From assembly GCA_003225555.1 (NCBI GenBank), contig QIAM01000077.1, positions 1-64,000 on the forward strand: 64,000 nt of DNA, written 5' to 3'. Source of the DNA: Acidobacteriota bacterium (lineage in GTDB: Bacteria; Acidobacteriota; Terriglobia; Terriglobales; Acidobacteriaceae). This document shows positions 17,443 to 26,705 of the stretch, piece by piece. Each line of letters begins with the position of its first letter. Positions within the stretch are counted from its first letter, which is position 1. The position numbers were made by a program, and so were the translations under genes. A model generated the notes under the pieces. The model searched no databases and was not told the DNA's origin. It was given only the letters and a program-made list of their open reading frames with translations.

Positions 17443-17585
17443 AAATATTAAGGTGGCCCCACGCTGCCTGGGCTTGCGGGTTTGGTCGGATGGGGCCTTT
17501 GCGATATTTTACCCTGTTTGGGCAGACTCGTGTCCCATCTCCTGGATTTGACGCCAGCTTGAATTTTGGGGACGCCAGAGGTAGG

Positions 17586-18428
17586 TCAGGGGTTCCGCAC
17601 GAAGGCGAGCGCGGTTTGGTCGTCGTGGACAGGCAAGGTATATTCGCACTCTCCAATTGCATTCAGAATGGAAATGCACAGAGCTTTGGGGTCGAGCAGC
17701 GGATCGTCCCGAAAGAGGTCCTTCACGTGCTTCAGTCCGAATGCCGGATCTCCCTTATGCTTATCTCTGCCCTCGACTACGCCCCTTGAAACCAGCAAAA
17801 GAGCTGCACTTGGCTCCAAACCCACGGTGGGAGAGTCGGATGTGGCATGAGAAAACAAGCCCAAGGGCAGGCCGGTGGACGGGAGTTCGACAACTCCACC
17901 ATGGTCGCGGAGCAGGCCGGGCGTGTGTCCGGCGTTGGTGTAGCAGAGAGTTGCCAGCTGTTCGTTGTAACAGCCGAAGAATCCGGGACACGGGCGGACA
18001 GCGCCGGCTGTCTCAAGTACGCTGCGATTGAGCAGGTGGCTGAGTTCGGTCATCGCGTCTGATTCATTGATGTCGGGCTCGGCAAAGAGGGTACATCCCA
18101 TGTTGCGGAAGATGTTTTGTGTGGCGATGAGGATTCCGCGTGTGTCTTCGCGGCGCCCGGCGACGTCGAGCAGGCCAAACAGAATCCGGTGGGAGTTGGC
18201 GCGAAAGCCGTCGTAGAAGTCTCCAGCGACACGTTTGCCGGAGAAGACCGCGGCCATGGCTGCTCCTTCGATCTCGGGGAACACGGTGGGGACCGGTTCT
18301 ACCACGAGTGGAGGTTCAGGAACGCGGTGTTGGAACAAGGTGCGCATCTCACGGATCGCAGGAAAATTGAAACTAGCACAGGAATGAACGGCGGGCAATC
18401 CGGCGAACGCACGGAAGGATAGGCCCAC
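17586..18428 (-). CDS. SpoIIE/RsbU-type protein phosphatase, one metal ligand changed
   Basis: A 280-residue PP2C-like phosphatase of the SpoIIE group. The GTG start at 18428 lies eight bases after the upstream stop; ATG 18347 is an alternative. Motifs: RVAGDFYDGF, LFGLLDVAGR (metal Asp kept), CYTNAGHTPGLL, LPLGLF, and the final HDDQTALAF with its metal Asp. The usual TDG metal-binding motif reads SRG (LLLVSRGVVEGRD), so one Asp is Arg. Such proteins dephosphorylate anti-anti-sigma partners in partner-switching systems; no sensor domain, kinase or STAS partner adjoins. Activity may be reduced or altered. It is likely co-transcribed with the TPR/peptidase gene upstream. Confidence 0.82.
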   Translation of the reverse strand: MGLSFRAFAGLPAVHSCASFNFPAIREMRTLFQHRVPEPPLVVEPVPTVFPEIEGAAMAAVFSGKRVAGDFYDGFRANSHRILFGLLDVAGRREDTRGILIATQNIFRNMGCTLFAEPDINESDAMTELSHLLNRSVLETAGAVRPCPGFFGCYNEQLATLCYTNAGHTPGLLRDHGGVVELPSTGLPLGLFSHATSDSPTVGLEPSAALLLVSRGVVEGRDKHKGDPAFGLKHVKDLFRDDPLLDPKALCISILNAIGECEYTLPVHDDQTALAFVRNP

Positions 18429-18436
18429 AAGCGTCT

Positions 18437-19858
18437 CTAGTTGCCGTATTTGTCAGCGAGGTATTTTGCGAGGTCGGATTCGAGCTGGCCATAGTCGGAA
18501 TGGATGGTGGCGCGCAACGCGGCCTCAGGGGAACTGCCCTGGCTGAGGAGCTGCAGAATGCGTTGGACGTCGCTCATGCCGTACGAATCATTGATGTAGG
18601 AAACTGCGGCGAGGGATTCGGCGTAGGCGACGTAGGCTTCGGTGCCGTAAAAACGCATGAAACTGCCTTCGAGGACGTTCAGCGGGATGTTGCGTTGGGT
18701 CTTGAATAGCTGGGCCAGAGCGCGTCCGTCCCTGCCCAGGTTCCTGGGCTCTAGGAGTTGAGCGATGCCTTCGTGCAGCCAGGGGGGACAGCGTCCGGCT
18801 GAAAGCTGATTGATAAAGGAGTGAGCCAGTTCGTGTTTCAATACGCGGGCCAGCTCGGAGGTCATGGAACTGACGCCGCTGATCGGGATGCGGAGCTTGC
18901 CGTCGTTGAGGGCTCCCGACCAAGAGGGAGCACGGGTAACGTCGAAAAAGGCCTGTTCGGTGTAGAGCGTCACTAGAATATTGTCGCGGGGCGGCGTGCC
19001 GAGATCGCGGACCAGATCGTCATAGTCGGATTCGAGGGCGCTCAGGATTTGCGCGCGCAGCGATTCGGAGGTTTGGCGGCCTTCATAGTGCAGGACGAAA
19101 TGAGTGCTCTCCCGCTGGGCAAAGTCAGTTTCCGTGTTCTCCTCGCGTTGCGCTTTCGCCAGGAATTGTTGCACCGTTGCGTCCGGGCGCAGGCTGAGCG
19201 AGTGCTTCCAGGAAGCGATTGCGTCCTTGGTACGGTCAGAGGCGAACTGGGCGTATCCCAACATGGTGTACGCGTCGGGTGAGTTGGGCGCGGCGCGGAC
19301 GGCGCGTTGGGTGTAGGGCAGCGCCTGGGCGGCGTTCCCGGTGCGTACCAGCAGCGCGGCGTAATAGATGAGGATGGTGGAGTTTTCCGGTTGGAAGCGT
19401 AACGCGCCCTCGAAGTAGCGGCGGGCTTCGTTGATGTTGCCGTGTTCGAACTCAAACTTGCCGGCGATGAAGCTTGCGGTGGCACTGAGTTCGGCGTTGC
19501 CTTTGCCGTCCAGGGTGGAGAGTGCGTTGGGATCGACTTTCCCTTCCTTAATAATCTTGCCGACAAGGTCACCTTCGTTCGCCAGGCTGTCCGCGGGCGC
19601 GAAGGTGGGTAGGTCCGCCACTTTCGGGATGCCCGCAGTTGCGACGCTGGCGGGTGGGCCGCCGGCATCTACGTGATCCACCAAGGACTTGGGTATGGCG
19701 TAGGAATCGTCACCGATCTCGTATTGGTAGTGATTACCGTTTTCGCGGACCTGGTCGGCCAGGATCTTGCGGCCATTTTTCAGGTGAATGGTGTCCGCCT
19801 CGGCACCAATCGCGGCGAAAGCCGTCCATATAATGAAGATGGAGACACGTGCGCGCAT
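18437..19858 (-). CDS. exported TPR protein with gluzincin (peptidase MA-like) domain
   Basis: A 473-residue exported protein. A signal peptide (MRARVSIFIIWTAFAAIGAEA) is followed by a short SLA1/DUF-like segment (DTIHLKNGRKILADQV), three or more TPR units (about residues 130-245; FEGALRFQPENSTILIYYAALLVR, TQRAVRAAPNSPDAYTMLGYAQF), then a metallopeptidase domain. The zinc motif HELAHSFINQ lies near residue 340, followed by LHEGIAQLLEP, so the third ligand Glu is in place. It is predicted to act in the periplasm; the substrate is unknown. It is divergent from the M1 peptidase with a 37-base gap, so both promoters must overlap there. Confidence 0.85.
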   Translation of the reverse strand: MRARVSIFIIWTAFAAIGAEADTIHLKNGRKILADQVRENGNHYQYEIGDDSYAIPKSLVDHVDAGGPPASVATAGIPKVADLPTFAPADSLANEGDLVGKIIKEGKVDPNALSTLDGKGNAELSATASFIAGKFEFEHGNINEARRYFEGALRFQPENSTILIYYAALLVRTGNAAQALPYTQRAVRAAPNSPDAYTMLGYAQFASDRTKDAIASWKHSLSLRPDATVQQFLAKAQREENTETDFAQRESTHFVLHYEGRQTSESLRAQILSALESDYDDLVRDLGTPPRDNILVTLYTEQAFFDVTRAPSWSGALNDGKLRIPISGVSSMTSELARVLKHELAHSFINQLSAGRCPPWLHEGIAQLLEPRNLGRDGRALAQLFKTQRNIPLNVLEGSFMRFYGTEAYVAYAESLAAVSYINDSYGMSDVQRILQLLSQGSSPEAALRATIHSDYGQLESDLAKYLADKYGN

Positions 19859-19895
19859 TCAGGCGCATTCTAGCAACCGGAGGGGTCTCACCTAA

Positions 19896-22493
19896 GTGAC
19901 GAAAGTGTCGGCACTACACGACGCACGAACGCTGCGAGCAGCGGTTTTGGTGTCGCTGACTCTGTGGGCGCTGCCCTTGCTCGGCGCAACGGCGGGCACG
20001 GACGGGGCTTCTTCCTCTGGTCCGGCTGAAGCGCTGTACTTGCAACTCGGGCGCGTTGGGCTTGATCCGACGCGGGTGTATCGCGTGCGCGGCGCAGCCA
20101 TCGACCGGGCCGCAATTCACATGACGCTTGAAGATGGCACGATTGCATTCACGCAGGACGTGATGGGACGGATCACGGGAGCGTTCTTCGAAGGGGATGG
20201 AGAGATCTTGCTTGCGCCTCGGGGCGAAGTGGAACGAAGGTCGATGAGCCTGTTCACGGGGATGGCGATCCTGGAAGAGCGGTTCAGCACAGCGTACTTG
20301 CGCTTCAATGACGAAACGGCAGCGGAGTTGAGACCCGATCTGCGGGCAACGGATGATGGTGCGGAGTTCGCAACCAAGTGGGGCGACACGGCTCGGAATC
20401 TTGCACAGCTGGACGCGATGAGAATGCTGGTCACGTTCAGCCGACTGCTTCCGGTGGGGAAGAATTCCCAGGGATTGGACGGAATAGACAGGACCTCACT
20501 TGCAGGATCGAGTGACCGAATCCTGCACGCCCGGCTTTTGGGGACTAAGCGGGGTATTTTCGACGTTTACTTTGATTCGATGGCGGGAGAACAAGTGCAG
20601 GCGGGGCAGGCGCGCGCGGCCGAGAGTGGGAGCACTTACTACGACGTCTGGACTGCGTTTTCGAGCGAGCAGCCGCTCAACCGAGCTGAACCGAGTGTGC
20701 CGAAGACGGAGGGCGTTGAAAAAGGGCACGGGGATTGGGTGGCCGTGCATCGCTATGTGATCGCGACCGCGGTAGAGCCTCCGAAAAAAATCCATGCGGA
20801 CGCTCGCTTGCAGCTTGAGGTAAGCCAAGATGGAGCGAGGATGTTGGTTTTCGAACTCTCGCGATTTCTTCAGATCGAGAGGGTGCAGATGGATGGGCAG
20901 GCGGTGGAGTTCATCCACAATCCAGCGATGGAAGGAACGCAGCTTTCGCGTCGAGGCAATGATCTTGTGGCGGTGGTCTTACCGGAGCCGACACGTGCCG
21001 GGCAGAAGATTGAGCTGCAGTTCGTCTACGGAGGAGAGGTTCTGGCGGAGGCGGGCGGTGGGCTGTTGTACGTGGGTGCTCGTGGGACCTGGTATCCCAA
21101 TCGCGGGATGTCGATGGCTGACTTCGATCTTCAGTTTCACTATCCACCGGGCTGGACGTTGGTTGCAACGGGGAAGCCAGAACCGGTTGGCATGAACTCG
21201 AGCTCAAGCGCAAACGATCCTGGCGAACAGGCAATGCGCTGGGTTTCGGAGCGGCCTATCCCTTTGGCGGGGTTCAACCTGGGCAAATACAAGGTTGCGA
21301 CCGCGAAGGCCGGAGACGTGATCGTGGAGACTTATGCCACGTCGGGCGTGGAACGAGATTTCCCGAGTGCTCCGATACAGATCATGCGACCGACTCCAGG
21401 AGATGTCGTGCCGAAACATGCGAGAGTTCAAGTGATCGCTCCAGTTAGTCCATCGCCGGCGCGCAATGCGCTACCCCTGGCGGAACGAGCGGCGCGGGCG
21501 ATCGAATATTATGCGGAGCGCTTCGGACCGTATCCTTACAGCCGGTTGGCGCTGACGCAGATGCCGGGGCACGAAAGTCAAGGCTGGCCGGGGCTGGTCT
21601 TTCTTTCGTCATACGCTTTCCTCAATGAAGGGGAGCGTACCGACTTACGTCTTGATCCGTCTCGTACCGCGTTTGTGGAGCAGATCCCGGCCCACGAGAC
21701 GGCGCACCAGTGGTGGGGGGACCTGATTGGATGGAGTACTTATCGCGATCAATGGCTCTCGGAGGGACTTGCGAATTATTGCGCTCTGATGATGCTCCAG
21801 GAAAAGAATCCGGCGGGATTTCGGGAAATCATGGAGAAATACCGGCGGGATCTGGTGGAACAAAATAAGGATGGAGCGTTGCCCAAGGATGCAGGACCGG
21901 TTACGTTGGGTGTGCGGCTGTTGTCGTCACACTTTCCGGAAGGCTACGAAGCGATCACTTACGGGCGGGGAACTTGGCTGATTCATATGCTGCGAACGAT
22001 GTTGCAGGATGCCTGGTTGCAGGACGCTCGAATGAAAAGTCGGAAGATCAGCGGGGCCGATGAGCCGTTCGTTCGTGCCTTGCGGAAGGTTCGCGAGCGT
22101 TACCAGGGAAAGGCGATCAGCACCCGGGAACTCATCGCGGTATTTGCCGAGGATCTGCCGCCTGCGCTGCGATACGAGGGGAAAGATTCGCTGGACTGGT
22201 TTATGGATGGTTGGATCAACGGCACGGACTTGCCAAAGTTAGAGTTGAAGGCGGTGAAGTTCACGGCGAAGGGGACAAGCACAATCGTTAGTGGGACCAT
22301 CGTGCAGAAAGATGCTTTGGCCGACTTGGTGACTTCTGTCCCTGTATATGCGGTGATTGGCGGAAAGCGTCCAGTTTTTCTGGGGAGGGTGTTTGCCGAC
22401 GGTGAGGAAACGACGTTTCATCTGACTGCCCCGGTGGATGGACGAAAGATTGTGCTGGATCCCAATGGCACGATCCTGACGAGTCCAAAATAA
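19896..22493 (+). CDS. M1-family metallopeptidase
   Basis: An 865-residue zinc peptidase starting at GTG 19896 with GGAGGGG about ten bases upstream. The N-terminus has a signal-like hydrophobic stretch (AAVLVSLTLWALPLLGA). A long beta-sandwich region follows, including YVGARGTWYPN and FDLQFHYPPGW. The catalytic region has HETAHQWWGD near residue 600 and, 18 residues on, the SEGLANY segment with the third ligand Glu. The classical GAMEN exopeptidase motif is replaced by QGWPGL, so strict aminopeptidase activity is uncertain. The C-terminal 100 residues are a beta-rich domain. Probably periplasmic peptide degradation. Confidence 0.88.
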   Translation: MTKVSALHDARTLRAAVLVSLTLWALPLLGATAGTDGASSSGPAEALYLQLGRVGLDPTRVYRVRGAAIDRAAIHMTLEDGTIAFTQDVMGRITGAFFEGDGEILLAPRGEVERRSMSLFTGMAILEERFSTAYLRFNDETAAELRPDLRATDDGAEFATKWGDTARNLAQLDAMRMLVTFSRLLPVGKNSQGLDGIDRTSLAGSSDRILHARLLGTKRGIFDVYFDSMAGEQVQAGQARAAESGSTYYDVWTAFSSEQPLNRAEPSVPKTEGVEKGHGDWVAVHRYVIATAVEPPKKIHADARLQLEVSQDGARMLVFELSRFLQIERVQMDGQAVEFIHNPAMEGTQLSRRGNDLVAVVLPEPTRAGQKIELQFVYGGEVLAEAGGGLLYVGARGTWYPNRGMSMADFDLQFHYPPGWTLVATGKPEPVGMNSSSSANDPGEQAMRWVSERPIPLAGFNLGKYKVATAKAGDVIVETYATSGVERDFPSAPIQIMRPTPGDVVPKHARVQVIAPVSPSPARNALPLAERAARAIEYYAERFGPYPYSRLALTQMPGHESQGWPGLVFLSSYAFLNEGERTDLRLDPSRTAFVEQIPAHETAHQWWGDLIGWSTYRDQWLSEGLANYCALMMLQEKNPAGFREIMEKYRRDLVEQNKDGALPKDAGPVTLGVRLLSSHFPEGYEAITYGRGTWLIHMLRTMLQDAWLQDARMKSRKISGADEPFVRALRKVRERYQGKAISTRELIAVFAEDLPPALRYEGKDSLDWFMDGWINGTDLPKLELKAVKFTAKGTSTIVSGTIVQKDALADLVTSVPVYAVIGGKRPVFLGRVFADGEETTFHLTAPVDGRKIVLDPNGTILTSPK

Positions 22494-22582
22494 GGAATGG
22501 CGTCGCTTAAGGGCGCGTCGGGCCGGAAGGATCCCGATAAGAATTTCTTGGGGCGAAGACTAGAATCCCCCCCAGAGGCGAT

Positions 22583-23664
22583 CTAGGCCTGCTTTCGGTA
22601 GCGTGTAGCACGCAGGATTTGTTGTGGAATCTGAGCAAGGGAGACTACGCGCTGCCAGACTCCCATCTCGGCGCAAGCGCGGGGCATGCCGTAAACGACG
22701 CAGCTGGCCTCATCCTGTCCGAGGGTAATACCGCCGCGACGGTGAATGGACTTAATTCCCTGGGCTCCATCCAGCCCATCCCGGTCATGATAATTCCCAT
22801 GGTTAGGCTGCCGAAAACGGAAGCGGCGGATTCCATCATGACATCGATGGAAGGCACGTGCAGGTGACGTGCGGGCTCCGGGGTAAGAGCGATCAAGGGG
22901 CGCGAATCGGAAGGCCGTTCCACAATCATGTGAGTTCCGGCCGAGGCAATGTAGACGACGCCGGGGCGGACAGGTTCGTGGTGGCGGGCTTCGTGAACTG
23001 CGACCGAGCACAATTCGTTCAGTCTCTGGGCAAAGGGGAGCGGTGAAGCCGGGCGGCATGTGCTGCACGATCAAAATGGGCACGGGGAGATCGCGGGGGA
23101 AAAGGGGAAGCATGTCAAGGGCCTTTGGACCGCCAGTAGATATGCCGATGGCGACCACTGCCGGCACGATGGAGAACATCTCGGGCTCGAGCTGGCCCGG
23201 GTCCACGGCTTGAGAAGGTTTCCGCATGCCGAGCGCAAGCCCCCGGATGAGTGCGGCCGCCTTGATCTTGGCGATCAGGTCTTGCCGGATGTGAACGATA
23301 TCGAGCGAGGTCGAAGACAGCTGTTTGGGAACATAATCAAATGCGCCGGCACCGAGGGCGCTGAAGGTGATTTCCGCGTCTTTTTCGGTTGTGGCACTGA
23401 CCATAATGACGGGCCGGCGGCTTTGAGCCATGATGCAGCGCAAAGTCTCGACGCCATTGAGTCCCGGCATCTCGACATCGAGAGTGACGACATCTGGATT
23501 GAGCGCCGCGATTTTTTCCAGTGCCTCCGATCCGTCGCGTGCCACTCCATGACGTAAACATCGGGCTCGGAGGCGATCATGCGGGAGAGCGCGGTAGGCA
23601 TGAAGGCGCTGTCGTCGACCACCAGAACGCTGATCTTACGGCGAGTTTCCAGATCCGGATTCAT
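22583..23664 (-). pseudogene. cheB: chemotaxis methylesterase CheB, three frameshifts
   Basis: Read across three frames, the minus strand gives a full CheB: a receiver (ISVLVVDDSAFMPTALSRMI, VVTLDVEMPGLNGVETLR, DYVPKQL), then the methylesterase with the Ser motif GISTGGPKALD, the His motif VQHMPPGFTAPL and the Asp region MTGMG-DGAQGI. The frame changes near 23543-23549 (one base missing, before ARDGSEAL), near 23029-23035 (an extra T in the CTTTGCC run, before QRLNEL) and near 22769-22776 (one base missing, before DGAQG). Translation from ATG 23664 would stop early, so no full CheB is made as written. No cheR, cheA or receptor gene is nearby. It may be a decaying orphan or contain assembly errors. 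Confidence 0.85.
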
Positions 23665-23970
23665 GGTCTATAAATGGCGCGTCACGAGGGTATGCACTTC
23701 GTCCATGTAAGAATCCAGTTCAAACGTGAGGCGAGCCCAATGAGGCTGTCCTTAATCGACAGCCTGATTCTAGTTAGAAACCGCTGAGCTGCAGCCGAAA
23801 CTGAGGGCGCACTGAGGTCTGTACTTCCGGGAATGACGCCGGATTTCAAAAGGGGACTTGCAATCCGCCGGTTCTCGATCCCCATTCTCCGGAACCCGAG
23901 CGGTCAATTCCTTCCCGCTGCCGCAGAGGAGATAATTTCAGCGCGAAGCTTTGCCCGGAGCGACTTGCGC
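23665..23970. other. divergent gap with possible gene remnant
   Basis: A 306-base gap between cheB (minus) and the GGDEF gene (plus). On the minus strand about 27 codons ending in TAG at roughly 23668 read RLTFELDSYMDEVHTLVTRH, which looks protein-like and ends just before the cheB ATG, but is preceded by a stop. It could be the tail of a lost upstream gene. An ATG at 23833 extends the GGDEF frame, but that part lacks coding character. No other feature was seen. Confidence 0.3.
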
Positions 23971-25287
23971 ATGGATGTGTGGAGCAAAGCGACATTGAAG
24001 TCCCTGCTGCCGGGGAGCGTGTTGCTGCTTGTGGTCGCGATGTTCTTGGAGACGGGGTGGGTTACACTCGCGCTGCCGACGCTCATCCTTTTATATTACG
24101 CGGCGCTCGTGTTTGGCTTGTTGTTGGCCTGGAGGTTTCACTCCAGCCGAGTCTTCTTCGCGCTCGTCGTGCTGATGCTCGGTCAGCAGGCTCTTACGCT
24201 CTTCTCGCCGGGAAAAGCCCCGCATGCTGTCTTTGATCAATTCGCGGTATCAGCGGTTGCTGTCCTTTTGCCGCTGAACTTTGTTCTGCTCTCGCTCGAA
24301 CGGGAGCGGGGCTTCACCACATCCGGCGTAGCTACCAGAACTCTCTTTCTGTTCGTGCAGGCGGTAGTGGTTACTGTGCTCGGTCACGTCAGCGGCGCAT
24401 CCGTAACCGCGCATGGCGCACATAATCCTGCAGCCTCAGTTCCGTTGCCGGGATACGTCTGGTTTGCTTACGCAGCGGCGGCCGTCATCTTGCTGGCACG
24501 ATTCTTGTTGTTCCAGAAACCCGTGGAGAGTGCCCTTCTTTGGTCTTTAGGGGCATTCTTTCTCGCCATTCATTTCGGAGGTAGCGGTCGGAATGCGACC
24601 GCTTGTTGTGCCGTTTCGGCATTTATTCTGGCGGTTTCCATCATTGAGACCTCCTACGTTCTGGCCTACCACGACGAACTGACTTCTCTGCCATCACGCC
24701 GCGCGTTCAATGACGCCCTGCTGCGTCTGCAGGCTCCTTATTCGATTGCCATCGTCGATATCGATCACTTCAAGAAGTTCAACGACACCTACGGCCATGA
24801 CACTGGAGACGAGGTTCTGCGTCTGGTCGCATCCAGGCTGGCGCGGGTCACGGGCGGCGGCGAGGCGTACCGCTGCGGAGGAGAAGAATTCGGCATCCTG
24901 TTCTCCGGCAAGACGACCACCGAGGTGGCAGATCACCTTGAGCAATTGCGAGCGACGATCGAAGGCTCCTCGTTCCGCATGAGAGGAAATGATCGCCGGG
25001 AGATGCCGCGAGGTCCCGACCGCCGAAACCAGCGCACGCGCGGACGAACCTCACCGGGACACGTGATTCGCAAGCTCGCGCAGCCACCTTCGAACGACCC
25101 TACCTCGCTCTCCGTGACCGTCAGCATCGGGGTAGCTACGTCATCCAGAGACAATGCAGATGCCGACGCGGTGGTGCGCGCCGCCGACAAAGCCTTGTAC
25201 CGAGCCAAGGTGGCGGGCAGAAACCGCGTAGAGACGGCGAACCCTTCCCGCCGCCGCACACGGGTCAAGGCTGCCGGGATCGCCTGA
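23971..25287 (+). CDS. membrane-bound diguanylate cyclase (GGDEF)
   Basis: A 438-residue protein from ATG 23971 (the frame opens earlier at 23833, but the extra 46 codons are not protein-like). About seven or eight membrane helices fill residues 1-230 (LLPGSVLLLVVAMFLETGW, LILLYYAALVFGLLLAW). The GGDEF domain follows from YHDELTSLPSRRAFND through IVDIDHFKKFNDTYGHDTGDEVL to the active-site loop RCGGEEF, so it should make cyclic di-GMP. There is no RxxD inhibitory site before the loop. An Arg-rich insertion (about 40 residues with RREMPRGPDRRNQRTRGR) interrupts the domain before SVTVSIGVATSS. It is an orphan gene; signal unknown. Confidence 0.9.
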   Translation: MDVWSKATLKSLLPGSVLLLVVAMFLETGWVTLALPTLILLYYAALVFGLLLAWRFHSSRVFFALVVLMLGQQALTLFSPGKAPHAVFDQFAVSAVAVLLPLNFVLLSLERERGFTTSGVATRTLFLFVQAVVVTVLGHVSGASVTAHGAHNPAASVPLPGYVWFAYAAAAVILLARFLLFQKPVESALLWSLGAFFLAIHFGGSGRNATACCAVSAFILAVSIIETSYVLAYHDELTSLPSRRAFNDALLRLQAPYSIAIVDIDHFKKFNDTYGHDTGDEVLRLVASRLARVTGGGEAYRCGGEEFGILFSGKTTTEVADHLEQLRATIEGSSFRMRGNDRREMPRGPDRRNQRTRGRTSPGHVIRKLAQPPSNDPTSLSVTVSIGVATSSRDNADADAVVRAADKALYRAKVAGRNRVETANPSRRRTRVKAAGIA

Positions 25288-25442
25288 TAGCGCCTTCCGC
25301 GCAGAATTGAAAGGAACCAGAACAGTAATTAGATGAATCCGGTGAGGCTGGAATGACGTCCCGCCCGAACCGCCACTTTTCAGGGCGGGACCTGTGGCGG
25401 TTCGGGGCCGGTACGTTTTCGCAAGCACCGCAGGCCGTGCGG

Positions 25443-25604
25443 TCAGCCCGCAGTAGTAGGTGGGATAGGGCGTTTCCGGCCAGTGCCCGCGCAGACAGTA
25501 CATTTCATGCGGATAAACGCGACGCCGTCCGACTTACCGTTCAAGTCCACCGGCTTCGCGACATATCCCGTACCGCCGCAATTCGGACAGTCGTCCGGGC
25601 TCAC
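25443..25604 (-). CDS. small zinc-ribbon protein
   Basis: A 53-residue protein with two CxxCxGTG knuckles (CPNCGGTGYV and CTVCAGTGRK) separated by 21 residues, as in the zinc-binding repeats of DnaJ. The GTG start at 25604 has a G-rich Shine-Dalgarno (AGGGGGGA) nearby; the frame could extend to a TTG at 25664. No other domain is present. It may bind zinc or RNA. It is isolated between the GGDEF gene and the SDR cluster; the flanking 25605-25887 stretch holds nothing else recognisable. Confidence 0.55.
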   Translation of the reverse strand: MSPDDCPNCGGTGYVAKPVDLNGKSDGVAFIRMKCTVCAGTGRKRPIPPTTAG

Positions 25605-25887
25605 TCCTGATCCCCCCTCAGGTTGAACAGATTCTCCATGAGGAACGGAAAAGATATGCACCAAACTTACTTCCGTTACGAATCACGAACAGAGGTTCGG
25701 GGCCAACAGACTGCTCGGAGCGGGATGCGACAAGCTGTTCGCGTTCTTGAGAAACAGATCCGACTCGAGGCGGAGACAGACTCACCACCCCGGCGTTCGA
25801 CGCAGGGGTATTCAGGGCAACGCTCGATTCGCCTGATGCTAAGATGCTTACGCTTCTGCCGTAGCAAACGTAAATGGAGAGGTAAGG

Positions 25888-26658
25888 ATGAACGCGCTTT
25901 CGGGGAAAGTGGCCCTGATCACGGGCGGCGCTGCGGGTATTGGGCGCGCCACCGTCCTCCTGCTCGCCCGCGAAGGTGCGGCCGTGGCCATTGCCGATAT
26001 GAATGTCGGGGCGGGGCATTCCGTCGTTACCGAAATCATACAAGCCGGCGGGCGCGCCATCTTCGAACCTGTGGACGTGACGCGCGTGGCGGATTGCAAG
26101 CGCGTCGCGCAGCGCACGATTGGCGAGTTCGGCAGGGTTGATATTCTGTTCAACAACGCGGGGATAATCCGGCGCGCGACCGTCCTCGACCTGGGCGAAG
26201 AAGATTGGGACCGAGTGATGGGAGTCAATGTAAAGGCCATCTATCTGTTGTCTCGTGAAGTGATTCCACTCATGCTGAAGCAGGGCGGTGGTTCTATTAT
26301 CAATACCGCGTCGGCATGGGGGTTGTCGGGAGGCGCAAAGGCCGCGGCGTATTGCGCTTCCAAGGGCGCAGTCGTGCTGCTGACCAAAGCTATGGCGGTG
26401 GATCACGGGCCGCAGAACATTCGCGTGAACTGTATCTGCCCGGGCGACACCGATACGGGCATGCTGCGTAACGAAGCTGACCAACTTGGAGAGGCTGCCG
26501 ATCATTTTCTTTCCGATGCCGCAAAGCGACCGCTGGGCCGCGTGGGATTGCCAGAGGAGATCGCCCAAGCTGTGCTCTACCTGGCCAGCGATGCGTCCTC
26601 ATTTGTAACGGGGACTGCGCTGGTCATAGACGGAGGCGGCTTGGCCGGATCGGTCTGA
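25888..26658 (+). CDS. short-chain dehydrogenase/reductase
   Basis: A 256-residue classical SDR. The Rossmann glycine motif TGGAAGIG is at residues 12-19, DVT near 71, NNAG near 87, the catalytic serine in NTASAWG, and YCASK (Tyr155, Lys159). The C-terminal CPGDTDTGM, GRVGLPEEIAQAVLYLAS and VTGTALVIDGGG are typical of the FabG/glucose dehydrogenase group. A cytoplasmic NAD(P)-dependent alcohol/ketone oxidoreductase; substrate unknown. It heads a same-strand set with the aminotransferase, reductase, isomerase and Gfo/Idh genes and probably belongs to the same catabolic route. Confidence 0.9.
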   Translation: MNALSGKVALITGGAAGIGRATVLLLAREGAAVAIADMNVGAGHSVVTEIIQAGGRAIFEPVDVTRVADCKRVAQRTIGEFGRVDILFNNAGIIRRATVLDLGEEDWDRVMGVNVKAIYLLSREVIPLMLKQGGGSIINTASAWGLSGGAKAAAYCASKGAVVLLTKAMAVDHGPQNIRVNCICPGDTDTGMLRNEADQLGEAADHFLSDAAKRPLGRVGLPEEIAQAVLYLASDASSFVTGTALVIDGGGLAGSV

Positions 26659-26705
26659 TCAGCTGGGGGTGTATTTGCATCTGCTGATTCCTTAGAGGGA
26701 TGAGA

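Noticed and set aside
25618-26568. A 316-codon minus-strand frame
   Set aside because: Antisense of the SDR gene, which has all catalytic motifs on the other strand.
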